A DNA stretch of 6,485 bases from Phycisphaerales bacterium. Its GTDB lineage: Bacteria; Planctomycetota; Phycisphaerae; UBA1845. Of this stretch, positions 6,027 through 6,485 are shown in pieces. The notes under the pieces are model-generated. The model saw nothing but the letters and a program-made list of their open reading frames with translations, was not told where the DNA came from and made no database searches. Where the stretch lies: NCBI GenBank assembly GCA_030612785.1, contig JAUWNF010000199.1, positions 1 to 6,485 on the forward strand, in the 5' to 3' direction. Position numbers and translations under genes: made by a program. Within the stretch, counting starts at the first letter, position 1, and every line of letters starts with the position of its first letter.

Positions 6027-6037
6027 GCTCATTGCGG

Positions 6038-6485
6038 CTAGTATCCCTCCACTACGAGCGGGCCTTCAAAGGTCGTGTCGCCGTCCAGAGTGTTCGTCCA
6101 GTTATCGAACTTGAACACCGACGAGGTTGCGTGTGCTCCCGTCACCGTCAGGTCCACGCTGGCATCGTTCAACGCCACGTCTTCGGCGTCAAAGGTCGTG
6201 TCGGCCGCGAGGTCGACTTCGACGAAACCCTCGCAGTTGGTGCTGTTCGTGGCGTCCTGGACGGTCAGGTTCGGGGCGAAGTCAAGCTGGGCGGACCGGC
6301 TTGCGACGTTCCCACCGTTGATGTCCAGGGAATTGGGCGTGACCGGCGAAGCCACGGCGCTGGCTACCGCCAGCTTGGGATGGACGTCATTGGTGGCCGA
6401 CTCGACCGTGCTGACTGCTCCGTTGATGTCGTACGTGCCCGCCCCCTGAAGCGTCAGCGTGCAGGAGTAGCTGGCATGGCCGATC
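6038..6485 (-). CDS. C-terminal part of a repeat-rich beta-strand protein (cut by window edge)
   Basis: The frame is open from the window edge (6485) to the TAG at 6038-6040, giving 148 visible residues; the true start is outside the window. An internal GTG at 6355 is not taken as a start because the frame continues unbroken upstream with the same composition. The sequence is made of short strands separated by Asn/Asp/Gly turns, such as LTLQGAGTYDINGAV, LDFAPNLTVQDA, TTFDAEDVALND and TLDGDTTFEGPLVVEGY at the end. This is typical of beta-helix or passenger-type surface proteins. No PEP-CTERM, dockerin or other anchor is at the C-terminus. It lacks the ADDGE and DPAD signatures in the visible part, so it is not shown to be a member of the P1-P3 family. 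It is co-directional with them, 197 bases upstream of P3. Confidence 0.75.
   Translation of the reverse strand, partial: IGHASYSCTLTLQGAGTYDINGAVSTVESATNDVHPKLAVASAVASPVTPNSLDINGGNVASRSAQLDFAPNLTVQDATNSTNCEGFVEVDLAADTTFDAEDVALNDASVDLTVTGAHATSSVFKFDNWTNTLDGDTTFEGPLVVEGY

Overview
The window is GC-rich bacterial DNA carrying two plus-strand genes and a convergent cluster of four minus-strand genes. The visible gene ends point to secreted or surface proteins throughout. The best guess at the host is a planctomycete (Planctomycetota, perhaps a Phycisphaerae-like lineage). This rests on three features seen together: a PEP-CTERM sorting tail, a dockerin-like EF-hand tail of the DxDxDGDxDLADFAAFQ type, and large numbers of cell-envelope beta-repeat proteins of unknown function. 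No taxonomic marker is present, so this is an inference.

Left part (1-2765, plus strand). A 226-residue exported protein with a C-terminal PEP-CTERM signal (97-777) is followed, after a 335-base gap with no convincing gene, by a 550-residue exported protein (1113-2765). The latter has an Ig/TIG-like domain, an NHL-like beta-propeller and a C-terminal dockerin-like module. Both have strong Shine-Dalgarno sequences. A 224-base gap (2766-2989) separates them from the oppositely transcribed cluster.

Right part (6485-2990, minus strand, in order of transcription). First comes the C-terminal end of a repeat-rich exported-type protein cut by the window edge (6485-6038). Three full-length paralogues follow: P3 (5840-4938), P2 (4756-3932) and P1 (3787-2990). 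All three have signal peptides, clear Shine-Dalgarno sites and a shared beta-repeat domain. Its signature is ADDGE-x2-PILR, then LEI(S/T)GP-x-TV-x-DPAD-x-DG-x-AGG, then GPLDI-x2-DIE. None has a recognisable sorting or anchoring tail. P2 and P3 are close at DNA level over about 540 bp (84% identity over a counted 120-base sample). The first quarter of P2 instead resembles P1, so the array looks mosaic. The two spacers inside the array share a 10-base block at nearly the same distance from the next start codon, each close to a hairpin.

No enzyme with a recognisable active site, no RNA gene, no CRISPR array and no transposase was seen. The most interesting item is the tandem paralogue array, a candidate undescribed family of small secreted beta-solenoid-like proteins. 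Nothing in the sequence shows what it does.
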